Assembly: GCA_021157845.1 (NCBI GenBank)
Contig: JAGGVU010000010.1
Location: 1-48,919 of the forward strand
DNA: 48,919 bases
Direction of reading: 5' to 3'
Source of the DNA: Candidatus Aenigmatarchaeota archaeon
GTDB taxonomy: Archaea; Aenigmatarchaeota; Aenigmatarchaeia; GW2011-AR5; JAGGXF01
The notes below the pieces were generated by a model, which worked only from the letters and a program-made list of their open reading frames with translations, was not told the DNA's origin and searched no databases. The position numbers were made by a program, and so were the translations under genes. Of this stretch, positions 16,885-25,454 are shown one piece after another; position 1 is the stretch's first letter; every line of letters starts with the position of its first letter.

Positions 16885-17417
16885 ATATTAAACTTGTATA
16901 ATTTAACACCTTCATTTTTCCAAAAGCCTTTTGGAAGCCCTGCTTTCAGACAAAGATGGTCTAGAAATTCCTCTTTAGCTGGCAGCTCTTTCCACACTTG
17001 TGGAAGAAATAAGCCAGAATAAAATCCATATTTAATTATCAGCCCGTCTTTATTTGGTACTATCTTTTTGAGGTGTTCTTCTGGATTTTTCACTTTGATT
17101 AAAACAGGGTCTGTTAGTATTGATAGCTCTATTTTTATTTTATCAAGTTCCTCCTCTTTAACTGGTTTAAATCTTGTGTCCAAGCACGCTGATTGGGACG
17201 CTTCAATAACAGCATCTATCATCGGTTTTACAGCATAAGGCAGGCCAACACATCCTCTTAATTGGCCGTCTTTTGTGAGGGTGCAAAACACCCCTCTTTT
17301 TTCATTGAGAATTTTGTCATATTTTTCCGGTTTTTTTGTTTTTTCTCCACGAACAAAATTTTCTATAGTTTGTCTGGCCAGTCTAAGAAGAAAATGGCCT
17401 TGTTCCCTTGTTAGCAT
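16857..17417 (-). CDS. AMMECR1-domain protein
   Basis: 186 residues from ATG 17417 (MLTREQGHFLLRLARQ). The ORF-track start 39 codons upstream reads through the initiator tRNA gene and is rejected. Family features: GVFCTLTKDGQLRGCVG, with the conserved RGCxG heart, FKPVKEEELDKIKIELSILTDP, and GLIIKYGFYSGLFLPQVW. The family is universal in archaea and eukaryotes; a hydrolase or nucleic-acid role has been proposed for it but not settled. Three bases separate its start from the 3' end of the initiator tRNA on the same strand. Confidence 0.92.
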   Translation of the reverse strand: MLTREQGHFLLRLARQTIENFVRGEKTKKPEKYDKILNEKRGVFCTLTKDGQLRGCVGLPYAVKPMIDAVIEASQSACLDTRFKPVKEEELDKIKIELSILTDPVLIKVKNPEEHLKKIVPNKDGLIIKYGFYSGLFLPQVWKELPAKEEFLDHLCLKAGLPKGFWKNEGVKLYKFNIQSFKEDFP

Positions 17418-17455
17418 AATAGCGAGGAGTGGATTTGAACCACTGACCTCTGGGT

Positions 17456-17497
17456 AACCTCTTTCCCACCTTGGCAAAATGTTAGCGGAAAGGGAAT
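17456..17497 (-). other. Initiator tRNA anticodon-loop intron (37/38)
   Basis: 42 bases: ATTCCCTTTCC near the 5' end and GGTGGGAAAGAGG near the 3' end can pair. It lacks the GCGTTGACGG-like core in clear form. Confidence 0.85.
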
Positions 17498-17513
17498 TAT
17501 GGGCCCAGCGAGC

Positions 17514-17546
17514 AAATTGTAAACTTTCCGACAAAATGAAAAGTTC
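17514..17546 (-). other. Initiator tRNA D-loop intron (boundaries approximate)
   Basis: About 33-35 bases. AACTTTTC pairs with GGAAAGTT (one G-T), a minimal version of the family without an inner hairpin. Confidence 0.75.
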
Positions 17547-17669
17547 ACTCCAGGCTGCTCTACCTCGCTATGACAGATTATAATTACAAATTATAATTAA
17601 TGAAAAAGCATTTAAATAAGTTATTTAGCTTTCAGATTAACTTAAATATTTTTTTCTCTATAAATAGTT

Positions 17670-18170
17670 ATGCTGGGTAACAAAAAAATAATATATGACA
17701 CCTCCTCATTTTCTTGTTCTGTTCCCTATTTTTTACCGACATTTAAATATGGTTTTTTTGACGAGTCTGGCAGTACAGATATGATTTTGGTGGGTGGTTT
17801 TTCAAATAATGGCGTTCTTGCTGATAAACAATATAAGAAATTATTTTCGCAGGACGATTTTGCACAGATGATGGACCAAGTCTGTTATATGTCAATAGCT
17901 AAAAACACATTTCCAGCTACAAACAACCAGAGAAAAAATGAAGAGAAGGCAATTTCATTAATGGAATCGCTTTTTGGATTAGATAAAATTTATATCGACT
18001 CTTTTAACGGAGAAAAAATTGACAACGATGAGGTTACTATGGTGCCGCATGCTGATTCAACTTATCCTGGCGTTCTGGCTGCAGAATGGTGGGCCAGAAA
18101 AATAAGAAAAAATATAGGAAACCCCAATTATCATCTGGATGAGAGGGTTCTTGAACTAATAATAGAATAG
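17670..18170 (+). CDS. Hypothetical protein, possibly DUF3800-like
   Basis: 166 residues. YGFFDESGSTDMILVGGF resembles the FxDESG opening of DUF3800-type (RNase H-fold) proteins, and VPHADSTYPGVLAAEWWARKIRKN near the C-terminus recalls their DSxxxxxxQLADxxAG motif. Both resemblances are weak and were made by eye. Start is ATG 17670, about 100 bases from the divergent initiator tRNA. It lies 41 bases before the RNase HII gene, same strand, so the two may form an operon. Confidence 0.6.
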   Translation: MLGNKKIIYDTSSFSCSVPYFLPTFKYGFFDESGSTDMILVGGFSNNGVLADKQYKKLFSQDDFAQMMDQVCYMSIAKNTFPATNNQRKNEEKAISLMESLFGLDKIYIDSFNGEKIDNDEVTMVPHADSTYPGVLAAEWWARKIRKNIGNPNYHLDERVLELIIE

Positions 18171-18211
18171 TTTCTGAAACCTATAAATATTTCTTTGTTC
18201 AATTTATTTGC

Positions 18212-18877
18212 ATGGCCAGGGTTTTGGGTATTGACGAAGCTGGCAAAGGACCGGTAATAGGACCTTTGGTTATATGCGGCTATTCTTTAGATGAAAAGAA
18301 AGAGCATAAACTCAGGGGTCTGAATGTGAAGGATTCAAAAATGTTAGCTCCGGCAAGGCGTGCATTCTTGGAAAAAAAATTAAAAAAAATCGCAGATGAT
18401 TTCTTGGTGGTTAAAATACCCGCACAAAAAATAGATGTGTTAAGAACAAACACAAATCTCAACAAAATAGAAATAAAACATATGCAACACATAATAGACG
18501 CGATGGGTAATGATAAAGTAATAATAGACGCTATTGAAGCAGACATATCAAAGTTTGCAAGGAAAATTACATCAAAACTAAAAAACAAAAACATAAATAT
18601 AATTGCTGAGAATTACGCTGACAAAAATTATCCAGTTGTCAGTGCTGCTTCGATTCTTGCGAAGGTTGAACGAGATAGGGCAATAGAAAAGCTCCATAAA
18701 ATATATGGTTTTTTTGGAACAGGTTATCCTTCTGATGAAAGAACAATCAACTTTTTAAAGGCTTATCTGGAAAAAAATAATAGGTTTCCAGCTTGCGTCA
18801 GGAAAAGCTGGATAACAGCACAAGTGATTAAAAAAGAAAAGGAGCAGCAAACATTGCTCTCTTTCCAAGGTAGATGA
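18212..18877 (+). CDS. rnhB: Ribonuclease HII
   Basis: Removes RNA from RNA-DNA hybrids and single ribonucleotides from DNA. 221 residues, normal for archaeal RNase HII. Visible: the first catalytic acidic pair in VLGIDEAGKGPVIGPLVI (DEAGKG), KDSKMLAP, VIIDAIEADI with the third Asp, and YPVVSAASILAKVERDR with the fourth, then GYPSDERTINFL. The start is ATG in TTTGCATGGCC. The next gene begins one base after the stop. Confidence 0.96.
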   Translation: MARVLGIDEAGKGPVIGPLVICGYSLDEKKEHKLRGLNVKDSKMLAPARRAFLEKKLKKIADDFLVVKIPAQKIDVLRTNTNLNKIEIKHMQHIIDAMGNDKVIIDAIEADISKFARKITSKLKNKNINIIAENYADKNYPVVSAASILAKVERDRAIEKLHKIYGFFGTGYPSDERTINFLKAYLEKNNRFPACVRKSWITAQVIKKEKEQQTLLSFQGR

Positions 18878-18878
18878 G

Positions 18879-19139
18879 ATGAATAGAGATAAATTATCAG
18901 CTATAATTTTGTTAGTAGCATCTATTATTTTAGGTTATTTCTCGTTCTTTTTAGCAAGATTTATAAAAAACAGCTTTTGGGTTCTTCTTTTATCTTTACC
19001 ACCGATTTTTGTTGTGCTGTTCCTAAATGCAAGGTTTATTAAAAAGAAAAAATACAAATTAAAGATAGATGGAGATTTCTGGATGCTTATTTTAATGTGG
19101 TTTGTCTCTTGGGCGATATTTTTAAACTTGGCTTTATAA
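18879..19139 (+). CDS. Small membrane protein (three helices)
   Basis: 86 residues: helices at LSAIILLVASIILGYFSFF, SFWVLLLSLPPIFVVLFL and FWMLILMWFVSWAIFLNLAL, with a basic loop (RFIKKKKYKLK) that would face the cytoplasm. No family was recognised. It begins directly after rnhB and is probably co-transcribed. Confidence 0.65.
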   Translation: MNRDKLSAIILLVASIILGYFSFFLARFIKNSFWVLLLSLPPIFVVLFLNARFIKKKKYKLKIDGDFWMLILMWFVSWAIFLNLAL

Positions 19140-19160
19140 TAGTTAAAGGGGGTTGGTTTA

Positions 19161-19361
19161 ATGAAAAAGGTTAAAAGGAAAGACACTATATTGAATAAAA
19201 AAACCTTTAAAAAACACGAAGAACATGGCCTACTGCTTTTTGTGACAGGGATAGTATTTGGCCTTGGTCTGACAAACTATCTGTTGCACCAGACTTGGTT
19301 TGCTGTCTTGGCTATGTTAGCGACTTTGATAATCTTCTACTTCATAGAGGTTAGGGACTGA
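19161..19361 (+). CDS. Small membrane protein (two helices)
   Basis: 66 residues: a basic N-terminus (MKKVKRKDTILNKKTFKKH), then helices GLLLFVTGIVFGLGLTNYLL and WFAVLAMLATLIIFYFIEV. Positive-inside orientation puts both termini in the cytoplasm. The upstream AAAGGGGGTTGG is a purine-rich ribosome site. No family was recognised. It follows the previous small membrane gene by 21 bases. Confidence 0.65.
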   Translation: MKKVKRKDTILNKKTFKKHEEHGLLLFVTGIVFGLGLTNYLLHQTWFAVLAMLATLIIFYFIEVRD

Positions 19362-19437
19362 TTTGTCTTGAATTTCAATTTAAACATTTTTCTTTTGTGA
19401 GCAAAATCTTTATTAACGCTGTTGTCAAAAATTAAAT

Positions 19438-20373
19438 ATGACACATATAGAAATAATTTTTTTGGGGACAACAGCGTCTATACCGACAAAATACAGAAAT
19501 CACGCGGCTATTTATCTGAAATATCAGAGCGAGAACGAATATTCTTTTCTCTTTGATTGTGGAGAGGGAACGCAGCGACAGATTTTTTCTTCTGGGATGA
19601 ATTTTATGCGTTTAGATAATATATTTATTACTCATTGGCATGCTGATCATTTTGCAGGTTTACTTGGGCTGCTGGAAACTATGTCTCTTGAAAAGAGGAC
19701 AAAGCCACTATACGTTTACGGTCCAGAAGCGTCAAAGTTTATAGAAGTTTTATCAGAGCTGGGGTATTCTTCAAAAGGATTTAAATTAATCCCGAAAGAC
19801 GTTCCTTTTGATGGTAGAGAAGAAACAATACTAACAGAAACAGATGAATACCAAATAATTTCTGTTCCAGTCAGTCATGGCGTGCCTGCTGTTGCATATG
19901 CTTTTGCGGAAAAAGACAGAATAAAAATAGATAAGAAAAAAGCTGCTAAATACGGGATGCCAAAAAAGGGTCGGCCATACAAAACGCTAAAGGAGAAAGG
20001 TTTTGTTATCTATAAAGGAAGGGAGATAAAGCTAGAAGATGTTTCTTTTGTAGAGAAAGGCAAAAAGGTTGTTTATTCTGGCGATACAAAACCAGTTAAA
20101 AATTTAATAGAGCTTGCAAAAGACGCTGATGTGTTGATACATGATTCAACATACTTTGAGCAGGAATTTGACGAAAGGAAGCATTCCACTGCTGAAGATG
20201 CTATAGATGTCTTTATCAAAGCAGGAGCAAAGCAGCTGGTGCTGACGCACATAAGCAGGAGATATCAGTCTGAAAAAGAATTATATGAGCTGCTGAAAAC
20301 TATAGTGAAGAAAAAAAACTTGGATATGAAAAAAATAAAAATAGCAAGAGATTTTATGCACCTGAAGATATAA
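19438..20373 (+). CDS. rnz: Ribonuclease Z (tRNA 3' endonuclease)
   Basis: Cuts tRNA precursors after the discriminator base so CCA can be added, which matters here since no tRNA in the window encodes CCA. 311 residues, the short RNase Z form. Motifs: IIFLGTTASIPT, FDCGEGTQRQIF, FITHWHADHFAGLLGL (the HxHxDH zinc site), VSHGVPAVAYAF, VYSGDTKPVKNL, IHDSTYFEQEFDERKHSTA, and LTHISRRY. The DSTF-like segment before the HST motif is typical of the family. Starts at ATG 19438; eight bases separate it from the next gene. Confidence 0.96.
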   Translation: MTHIEIIFLGTTASIPTKYRNHAAIYLKYQSENEYSFLFDCGEGTQRQIFSSGMNFMRLDNIFITHWHADHFAGLLGLLETMSLEKRTKPLYVYGPEASKFIEVLSELGYSSKGFKLIPKDVPFDGREETILTETDEYQIISVPVSHGVPAVAYAFAEKDRIKIDKKKAAKYGMPKKGRPYKTLKEKGFVIYKGREIKLEDVSFVEKGKKVVYSGDTKPVKNLIELAKDADVLIHDSTYFEQEFDERKHSTAEDAIDVFIKAGAKQLVLTHISRRYQSEKELYELLKTIVKKKNLDMKKIKIARDFMHLKI

Positions 20374-20381
20374 GTGGTATT

Positions 20382-22253
20382 ATGGTTAGAAAGCTGAAGC
20401 GCGAGCTTAATCTTAAGGAAATTGTCTTTTTGTGCATGGGCGCCATAATAGGAACCGGTATATTTTTAATACCTGCGATAGGTGCCAGAATACTTGGTTT
20501 TTCCTCCCTGCTTGTATGGCTAATAACAGGTTGCTTGGCCATAATCATGTCAATGCTCTTTGCAGAGTTAGCAAGCATGTTTGACGAGTCAGGCGGAATA
20601 TATATATATGTTAAAAAAGCATTCGGGAATAAAATAGCTTTTATTGTTGGCTGGACAGCATGGGTTATAAGCTGGGTAACAATTGCGATGCTTGTTGCAG
20701 GCGGGATAAATTATCTCGGTTTTATATTTAACTTGACAAATTTTTCAAGATTGATTTTATCCATTTCTATGATTTTTCTTTTTACATACATAAATCTAAA
20801 AGGCATAAAATACGGCGCAAGAACACAAATTATTTTTACAGCTTTCACATTTTTAATTTTAGGTGCATTCGTCCTTGTTGGGCTAGGATTTATGGATTTT
20901 GGTTCCATACGGTTTGAACCGTTTTCTATTACTAATTTTCTTTTAGCTGCTGCCATAATCATCGAGCCATATATTGGCTGGCAAGATGCAACCTTTTTAG
21001 CAGAAGAAACAAAGAACGCAAGAAAAATTATACCAAAAGGCATAGTTATAGGAACAATTTTAATAGCAATAATCTATTTTTTAGTTACGCTTGTCGCACT
21101 TGGAAGTCTTGGTGTATTGGAAGGAGGCATGGAAGCGTTTACATTAGCAGAAGCTCCTTTAAGTTTGTTGGCAGAAAGGTTTTTTGCTCATGGGGGAATT
21201 TTATTCTCTTTAGGTGCGGTTATTGTAATTTTCGGGTGTTTGAACAGCTGGATAACAACTTCTCCACGTCTCCCATATGCCATGGCCAAAGAAAATATGC
21301 TTCCAGACTTTTTTAGAGAACTAAACAAAAATTCTGTTCCGGCAAATGCATTAATATTTCAGCTGTTTATCAGCAGCCTGATAGTACTTTCTGGTATTAT
21401 GACAGGGGGTTTTGAGCTCTTCTTAAAGGCAATGATACCTTTAGCGATATTTATTTACGGAATCGTTTTTTTGGCTTTTATCAGGCTGAGAAAGTTGTAT
21501 CCTAAGAGGAAGAGATATTTTTATGTTCCGTTTGGCAAAATTTTTGCAGTCTTTTCAATTGTTTATTTAGTTATACTCTTGGTGCAAACGACACCAGATA
21601 ATTTTTTAAGGGGGGCAACACTTGTAGCCATGGCGATACCATTTTATTTTTTAGTAAAAATGCAGGCCGATAAAGCTTTTCAGGCAAAATTTTTTGATAA
21701 ATTTTCTTGGCTATGGGACAGGTTCTTTCCAATATGGTATTCTGAGAAAGAAGCAAGACGGGTTATGAAATACGCAAAAGTAAAATACGGACAAAAGGTG
21801 TTAGAATTTGGTGCCGGTTCTGGTTTAACAACTCCCTATTTATCAAGAAGGGTTGGAAAAAGTGGTGTAGTTGTTTCTACAGACATATCTGAAAATCAAT
21901 TAAGAAAAGCTAAGGCCAAAATTGAGCAGAAAAACCTGACAAATGTCATCCTGGTCAAAGAAAAAGAATTGAGCCCGTTTGAGCCAGAGATGTTTGACGC
22001 TCTTTTATCAGTCTGCGTCTTAGAGCATTTTAGTGACCCTGTTCCCAGAATAGAAAAATTATTAGAATTTTTAAAGAAAGGAGCCCACTTTTGTTTTCTC
22101 AGTTTTGGAAAAACATTCTTAATCCCGCCACCTCATTTTCTCAAGGATGAAGAGTCAATTAGAAAAATGTTTGAAAGGGCCGGTTACAAAGTGAAGGTAT
22201 ATCAAAAGAAGAGGTTGTTTGCCAAATACTGGTTTATTTACGGGGAAAAATAA
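20382..22253 (+). CDS. Amino-acid permease (APC superfamily) fused to a SAM-dependent methyltransferase
   Basis: 623 residues in one uninterrupted frame. Residues 1 to about 425 form an APC transporter: LKEIVFLCMGAIIGTGIFLIP (helix 1 GxGIF motif), FAELASMFDESGGIYIYVKKAFG, IGWQDATFLAEETKNARKIIPKG, and about 12 hydrophobic helices. After a linker (DKFSWLWDRFFPIWYS), residues 440-620 form a class I methyltransferase with VLEFGAGSGLTTPYLSR (motif I), VVVSTDISENQLRKAKAK, MFDALLSVCVLEHFSD, LLEFLKKGAHFCFLSFG. The methyltransferase half resembles the UbiE/PEMT type. I know of no standard protein with this arrangement. Either half alone is securely assigned; the joint function is unknown. Confidence 0.88.
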   Translation: MVRKLKRELNLKEIVFLCMGAIIGTGIFLIPAIGARILGFSSLLVWLITGCLAIIMSMLFAELASMFDESGGIYIYVKKAFGNKIAFIVGWTAWVISWVTIAMLVAGGINYLGFIFNLTNFSRLILSISMIFLFTYINLKGIKYGARTQIIFTAFTFLILGAFVLVGLGFMDFGSIRFEPFSITNFLLAAAIIIEPYIGWQDATFLAEETKNARKIIPKGIVIGTILIAIIYFLVTLVALGSLGVLEGGMEAFTLAEAPLSLLAERFFAHGGILFSLGAVIVIFGCLNSWITTSPRLPYAMAKENMLPDFFRELNKNSVPANALIFQLFISSLIVLSGIMTGGFELFLKAMIPLAIFIYGIVFLAFIRLRKLYPKRKRYFYVPFGKIFAVFSIVYLVILLVQTTPDNFLRGATLVAMAIPFYFLVKMQADKAFQAKFFDKFSWLWDRFFPIWYSEKEARRVMKYAKVKYGQKVLEFGAGSGLTTPYLSRRVGKSGVVVSTDISENQLRKAKAKIEQKNLTNVILVKEKELSPFEPEMFDALLSVCVLEHFSDPVPRIEKLLEFLKKGAHFCFLSFGKTFLIPPPHFLKDEESIRKMFERAGYKVKVYQKKRLFAKYWFIYGEK

Positions 22254-22299
22254 TCAACTAGTTACATCTCTGTGCCCGACGGATCTTTAAGGTTCAGTC

Positions 22300-22425
22300 T
22301 GATGCCACCTTTGTTTTTAATTGCGTATATATCTAAAGTACCTTTAGAAGTTTTGAAAAGTTTTATTTTTCAAAATAGTTGGTAATGTCTCGTAGAGTTT
22401 CATACGCGGTCTTTTTTTTAAAATT
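22300..22425 (+). other. Possible structured transcript tail or small RNA
   Basis: GCGTAT and ATACGC could close a domain holding hairpins CTAAAG-TAC-CTTTAG and TTTTGAAAA/TTTTCAAAA, followed by a T run. It may be the terminator region of the permease fusion gene or a small RNA; no family was recognised. Confidence 0.25.
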
Positions 22426-22438
22426 AAACAGAACTAGT

Positions 22439-22624
22439 TTATTTTCTTCTTTTTCCCTGTATAGTTTTATTCCGGTTTTTATGGATTTTTAGTTTACTGC
22501 TTTTTCCAAATCCACATGCGGAACATTCCCCCTTTTTTATATGATAACTATGCCTACCGCATCTTCTGCATCTAATGTGTGTAATTTTATTATGTTTCCC
22601 AAAAGAAGGTTTGCCTTTAGACAT
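22439..22624 (-). CDS. rpl37e: Ribosomal protein L37e
   Basis: 61 residues of the large-subunit zinc protein L37e. [20 protein letters not shown] is the typical opening, and [23 protein letters not shown] gives the CxxC...CxxC zinc finger. The basic tail ([12 protein letters not shown]) fits. It lies 36 bases downstream of the LSm gene on the same strand; the LSm-L37e pair is a common archaeal arrangement. Confidence 0.97.
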   Translation of the reverse strand: MSKGKPSFGKHNKITHIRCRRCGRHSYHIKKGECSACGFGKSSKLKIHKNRNKTIQGKRRK

Positions 22625-22660
22625 TTATTTCACCACTGATTAATTATTCTTATCATGAGT

Positions 22661-22885
22661 TTATTCGTTTACCGGAGAAGCTAGGATTATGGTGTCCCCT
22701 CTTACTAAAACCTTCCCAAGCTTTATTTTTTCTTCGCCGTCTGTCAACTCAGCATCGTCAAGCCATATGTTTAGGTGCAGATCAAGAGCCTGCAAAATTC
22801 CTGAAATTTCTGTTTTGTTTTTTAATCTCAACAAAACTCTTTTTCCCTTTGCGTCGTTTAAAACATCTATTGGTCTGTCACTCAT
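22661..22885 (-). CDS. LSm/Sm-like archaeal protein
   Basis: 74 residues, the size of a minimal Sm fold. PIDVLNDAKGKRVLLRLKNKTEISGILQALD is Sm1 and VLVRGDTIILASP (RGDTI) is Sm2; the RNA-binding residues DLHLNIWLDDAE sit between them. These proteins form heptameric rings that bind U-rich RNA. It is first in a two-gene unit with L37e and divergent from S8e across about 107 bases. Confidence 0.96.
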   Translation of the reverse strand: MSDRPIDVLNDAKGKRVLLRLKNKTEISGILQALDLHLNIWLDDAELTDGEEKIKLGKVLVRGDTIILASPVNE

Positions 22886-22937
22886 AAAATCCCTCCATTA
22901 AAAATTATTTACAAGTATAAACTTTATAAAGATAAGA

Positions 22938-22946
22938 TTTAAATAA
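22938..22946 (+). promoter_or_regulatory. Box A promoter of S8e
   Basis: GATTTAAATAACC, about 50 bases before the S8e ATG; transcription would start near 22970. Confidence 0.5.
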
Positions 22947-22992
22947 CCTTTGTTTTAATAATCTTTTGTTTTAAAGCAACAGAGATGGTTAT

Positions 22993-23391
22993 ATGGTTCA
23001 ATGGAATAGAAAATCAAAAAGAAAATTTACTGGCGGCTTATTAAAGAAGCATAGAAAGAAAAAGAAATATGAAAAAGGAAGAGACTTTCTCCCTACCCGT
23101 ATAGATGACTACAAAGTAAAAATGAGCAGGGCTAGGGGTGGCAAAAAAAAGATAATAGCACTTTCATCTAACACAGCAAATGTAGTAGTAGGCGGAAAAT
23201 ATAAGCAGGCAAAAATAATTAGCGTTGAAGAAAATCCAGCTGATTCGCATTTTGTCAGAAGGAACATAATCACAAAGGGCGCTCTAATTCAAACAGACTT
23301 GGGAAAGGCCGTAGTTACAAGTAGGCCTGGCCAGACAGGAGTAATCAACGCAAAATTAATAGAGACCAATGTTAAAGATAAAGAGGCATAA
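22993..23391 (+). CDS. rps8e: Ribosomal protein S8e
   Basis: 132 residues of small-subunit protein S8e, found in archaea and eukaryotes. MVQWNRKSKRKFTGGLLKKHRKKKKYEKGRDF is the standard opening; NIITKGALIQTDLGKAVVTSRPGQTGVINA is the conserved C-terminal part. The archaeal form is short like this. A stand-alone gene with its own promoter. Confidence 0.97.
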   Translation: MVQWNRKSKRKFTGGLLKKHRKKKKYEKGRDFLPTRIDDYKVKMSRARGGKKKIIALSSNTANVVVGGKYKQAKIISVEENPADSHFVRRNIITKGALIQTDLGKAVVTSRPGQTGVINAKLIETNVKDKEA

Positions 23392-23393
23392 TT

Positions 23394-23456
23394 TTATTGA
23401 TGATCCGTTCTATACGAGACCGAAAAAAATCATTTCTAAGGCTTCCAGCTGATAGA
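23394..23456 (+). ncRNA. Candidate C/D box guide sRNA
   Basis: TGATGA (box C) at 23398 and CTGA (box D) at 23449, 45 bases apart, match the usual size of archaeal C/D sRNAs. The internal boxes are poor (CCGA as D'; no clear C'). It lies in the gap after S8e. No rRNA or tRNA target was identified, so this is only a candidate. Confidence 0.3.
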
Positions 23457-23548
23457 AATATTGGCTTACTAAAACAGGCATACTCTTTATTTGTATAAAT
23501 TCTATTCCATATAAGAGTAAAGGTTTATAATTAGGTTTATAATTAGAA

Positions 23549-24976
23549 TTAGTAAGGAACCTTCCCAAGATACAAGTAAGTTTTTGATTTTTTTCCGCAA
23601 GCTACACATTTTTCTTCGCACTTTTCTCCGGGGTTTGTGCCAAGAGACGAAATAGCAAGTGTATCTTCGATTTTTTTCGCACATTTTTCGTTATTGCACC
23701 AAGGAACCTTTATTATTCCTCGATTCTTTTTATATGTATTTTTTGCGTCTTTTAGCGTATTTGTAGAATAAATATTTTCTTTCATCCATTGCTTTCCGAT
23801 TCTTGAGAGATTTTTATTTATGTCTTTTTCTAAAGAATGAATATATTTTATCAGATTTTTATTGCTTATTTTTTCCTTTTCATTTTTATCCCTTCTGAAT
23901 ATTGTTAGTTTTTTTTCTTTTAGCTCTTTTAAGCCAATTTCTATCCTTATGGGAACACCTTTAAGTTCCCAATAATTAAATTTAAATCCCGGTCTTTTTG
24001 CAGAATCATCTATTTTTACCCGAAATTTATGTTTCAGGATTTTTTCAAGTTCTTTACATTTATCCATAACTTTTTTTTCATCCCCTATTGGTATTATTAT
24101 GATTTGTATTGGTGCTATCGACATTGGTAGAATTAGACCAGAGTCATCTCCAAACATCGATATCAAAGCACCAAGACTGCGTTCAGATATGCCATAACAT
24201 GTCTGGTAAGGATATTTTTTTCTTCCATCCTGGTCTTCAAACTTTATATCAAAGGACTTTGCAAATTTTTGTCCCAAATTAATAACGCTTGCCAATTCAA
24301 GCACGTTTTTATCAGGCATTATTATAAAAAAATCATAGTTGTATTCAGCTCCAGCAAATGTATCCCACTTGGGGGTTTTTAGTATTATGTATGGAAGACA
24401 AAGCTTGTCATAGAAGTTTTTATAGATTTTTATACCTTCCTCCACTTGCTTGTCAGCTTCTTCTGCTGTTTTATGTACAGTGTGTGCCTCCTTGAATTTG
24501 ACTATTTCTCTCACTCTTAGTAATGGTTTTGTCATTTTTGTTTCATATCTGAATATGTTAACAGTCTGATAAATCTTAAGTGGCAGATCTCTCCACGAAC
24601 GAATCCAGAGATGAAATATTTCATACATTACTGTTTCACTTGTCGGTCTGAGAATAAGTTCTTCTTCTAGTTTTTTTTCACCAGCTTTTGTTATTTTAAA
24701 GCATTCTCCTTTAAAGCCGCGTAGAAAATTTTTTTCTTTTGAGAAGATAGAACCCGGTATTAATGTGGGGAAGTATGTTTCTTCATGGCCATAACTGTCA
24801 AGCTCTTCTTCTACTATCTTAAACATAAGTTTTAGTGCCTTAAATCCATATGGCATCCAGACATGGGCACCCTGCAGAGGATATCTTGTGTCAACTATTT
24901 CGGCCTTTTTAACAACCTCTAAATACCATTTGCTGAAATTTTTCTTTTTTGTAGTCATTCCAAGCTCTTTTGACAT
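23549..24976 (-). CDS. proS: Prolyl-tRNA synthetase (archaeal/eukaryal type)
   Basis: Charges tRNA-Pro. 475 residues in the archaeal-type layout: class II core with motif 2 (LRPTSETVMYEIFHLWIRSWRDLPLKIYQ), FKEAHTVHKTAEEA, KTPKWDTFAGAEYNYDFF and motif 3 (SLGALISMFGDDSGLILP), then the anticodon-binding domain and a C-terminal zinc-type domain with CNNEKCAKKI and CEEKCVACGKKS. It ends with Tyr, as archaeal ProS commonly does. I use ATG 24976 (MSKELGMTTKKKNFSKW); the ORF-track TTG four codons earlier is less likely. Confidence 0.96.
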   Translation of the reverse strand: MSKELGMTTKKKNFSKWYLEVVKKAEIVDTRYPLQGAHVWMPYGFKALKLMFKIVEEELDSYGHEETYFPTLIPGSIFSKEKNFLRGFKGECFKITKAGEKKLEEELILRPTSETVMYEIFHLWIRSWRDLPLKIYQTVNIFRYETKMTKPLLRVREIVKFKEAHTVHKTAEEADKQVEEGIKIYKNFYDKLCLPYIILKTPKWDTFAGAEYNYDFFIIMPDKNVLELASVINLGQKFAKSFDIKFEDQDGRKKYPYQTCYGISERSLGALISMFGDDSGLILPMSIAPIQIIIIPIGDEKKVMDKCKELEKILKHKFRVKIDDSAKRPGFKFNYWELKGVPIRIEIGLKELKEKKLTIFRRDKNEKEKISNKNLIKYIHSLEKDINKNLSRIGKQWMKENIYSTNTLKDAKNTYKKNRGIIKVPWCNNEKCAKKIEDTLAISSLGTNPGEKCEEKCVACGKKSKTYLYLGKVPY

Positions 24977-25060
24977 TTCTACACCCAATTAATAATAAGT
25001 CTTTATTTTTTCTTATTTAAAACTTTTTTTCAGATGAAATCCATTGTTTTTCTGAAAATA

Positions 25061-25342
25061 TCAAAAGCATAAAAATACAGCAGCAAGAATTAAAGCAGCT
25101 GCCAAGATTATAATAAGCAGTGATATAACTGTCTTTATTGACGCATATCCAAATTTATACAGACCAAATAAAACAAGAGATAAGATGACAATTCCGCATG
25201 CAAGCAAAATAGGTGATGAGGACGAGGAAACTAAATTAAATAAGTCAGCAGTTTGTTTAAAGACAAAAAGAAATGTTGAAATTGTATTTTGTAAAACTAC
25301 TATAACCATTCTGAATATTATTTTTAACGATTCATATATCAT
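25061..25342 (-). CDS. Small membrane protein (three helices)
   Basis: 93 residues: hydrophobic segments IIFRMVIVVLQNTISTFLFVF, PILLACGIVILSLVLFGLY and VISLLIIILAAALILAAVFL. No family was recognised. It is divergent from TatD at 25455 and upstream of proS in the same direction, 84 bases apart. Confidence 0.6.
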   Translation of the reverse strand: MIYESLKIIFRMVIVVLQNTISTFLFVFKQTADLFNLVSSSSSPILLACGIVILSLVLFGLYKFGYASIKTVISLLIIILAAALILAAVFLCF

Positions 25343-25454
25343 AAATATTAAACTTATTTTATAAGATATTTAAATATGATTTAGAACTAAGATAATTCAG
25401 TGTCAGATAATTTTTAATATTTAGAACAATTATAACATTAGTAAACAGGTCTGG

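Larger units (their letters stand above)
17420..17569 (-). tRNA. Initiator tRNA-Met(CAT) with two introns (D loop, anticodon loop)
   Basis: Acceptor AGCGAGG/CCTCGCT gives the A1-T72 pair that marks eukaryal/archaeal initiators, and the anticodon stem CTGGG/CCCAG has the three consecutive G-C pairs typical of initiators. The loop is CCCATA plus A, anticodon CAT, with C rather than T at position 33. D stem GAGC/GCTC, T stem AGTGG/CCACT, T loop TTCAAAT. With a 43-base D-loop region and a 42-base anticodon-loop intron the parts sum exactly to 150. The D-loop intron boundaries are uncertain by a few bases. Confidence 0.94.

Noticed and set aside
16857-17534. AMMECR1 ORF with 39 extra N-terminal residues
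   Set aside because: The extra part is a translation of the initiator tRNA gene; the family starts at ATG 17417.
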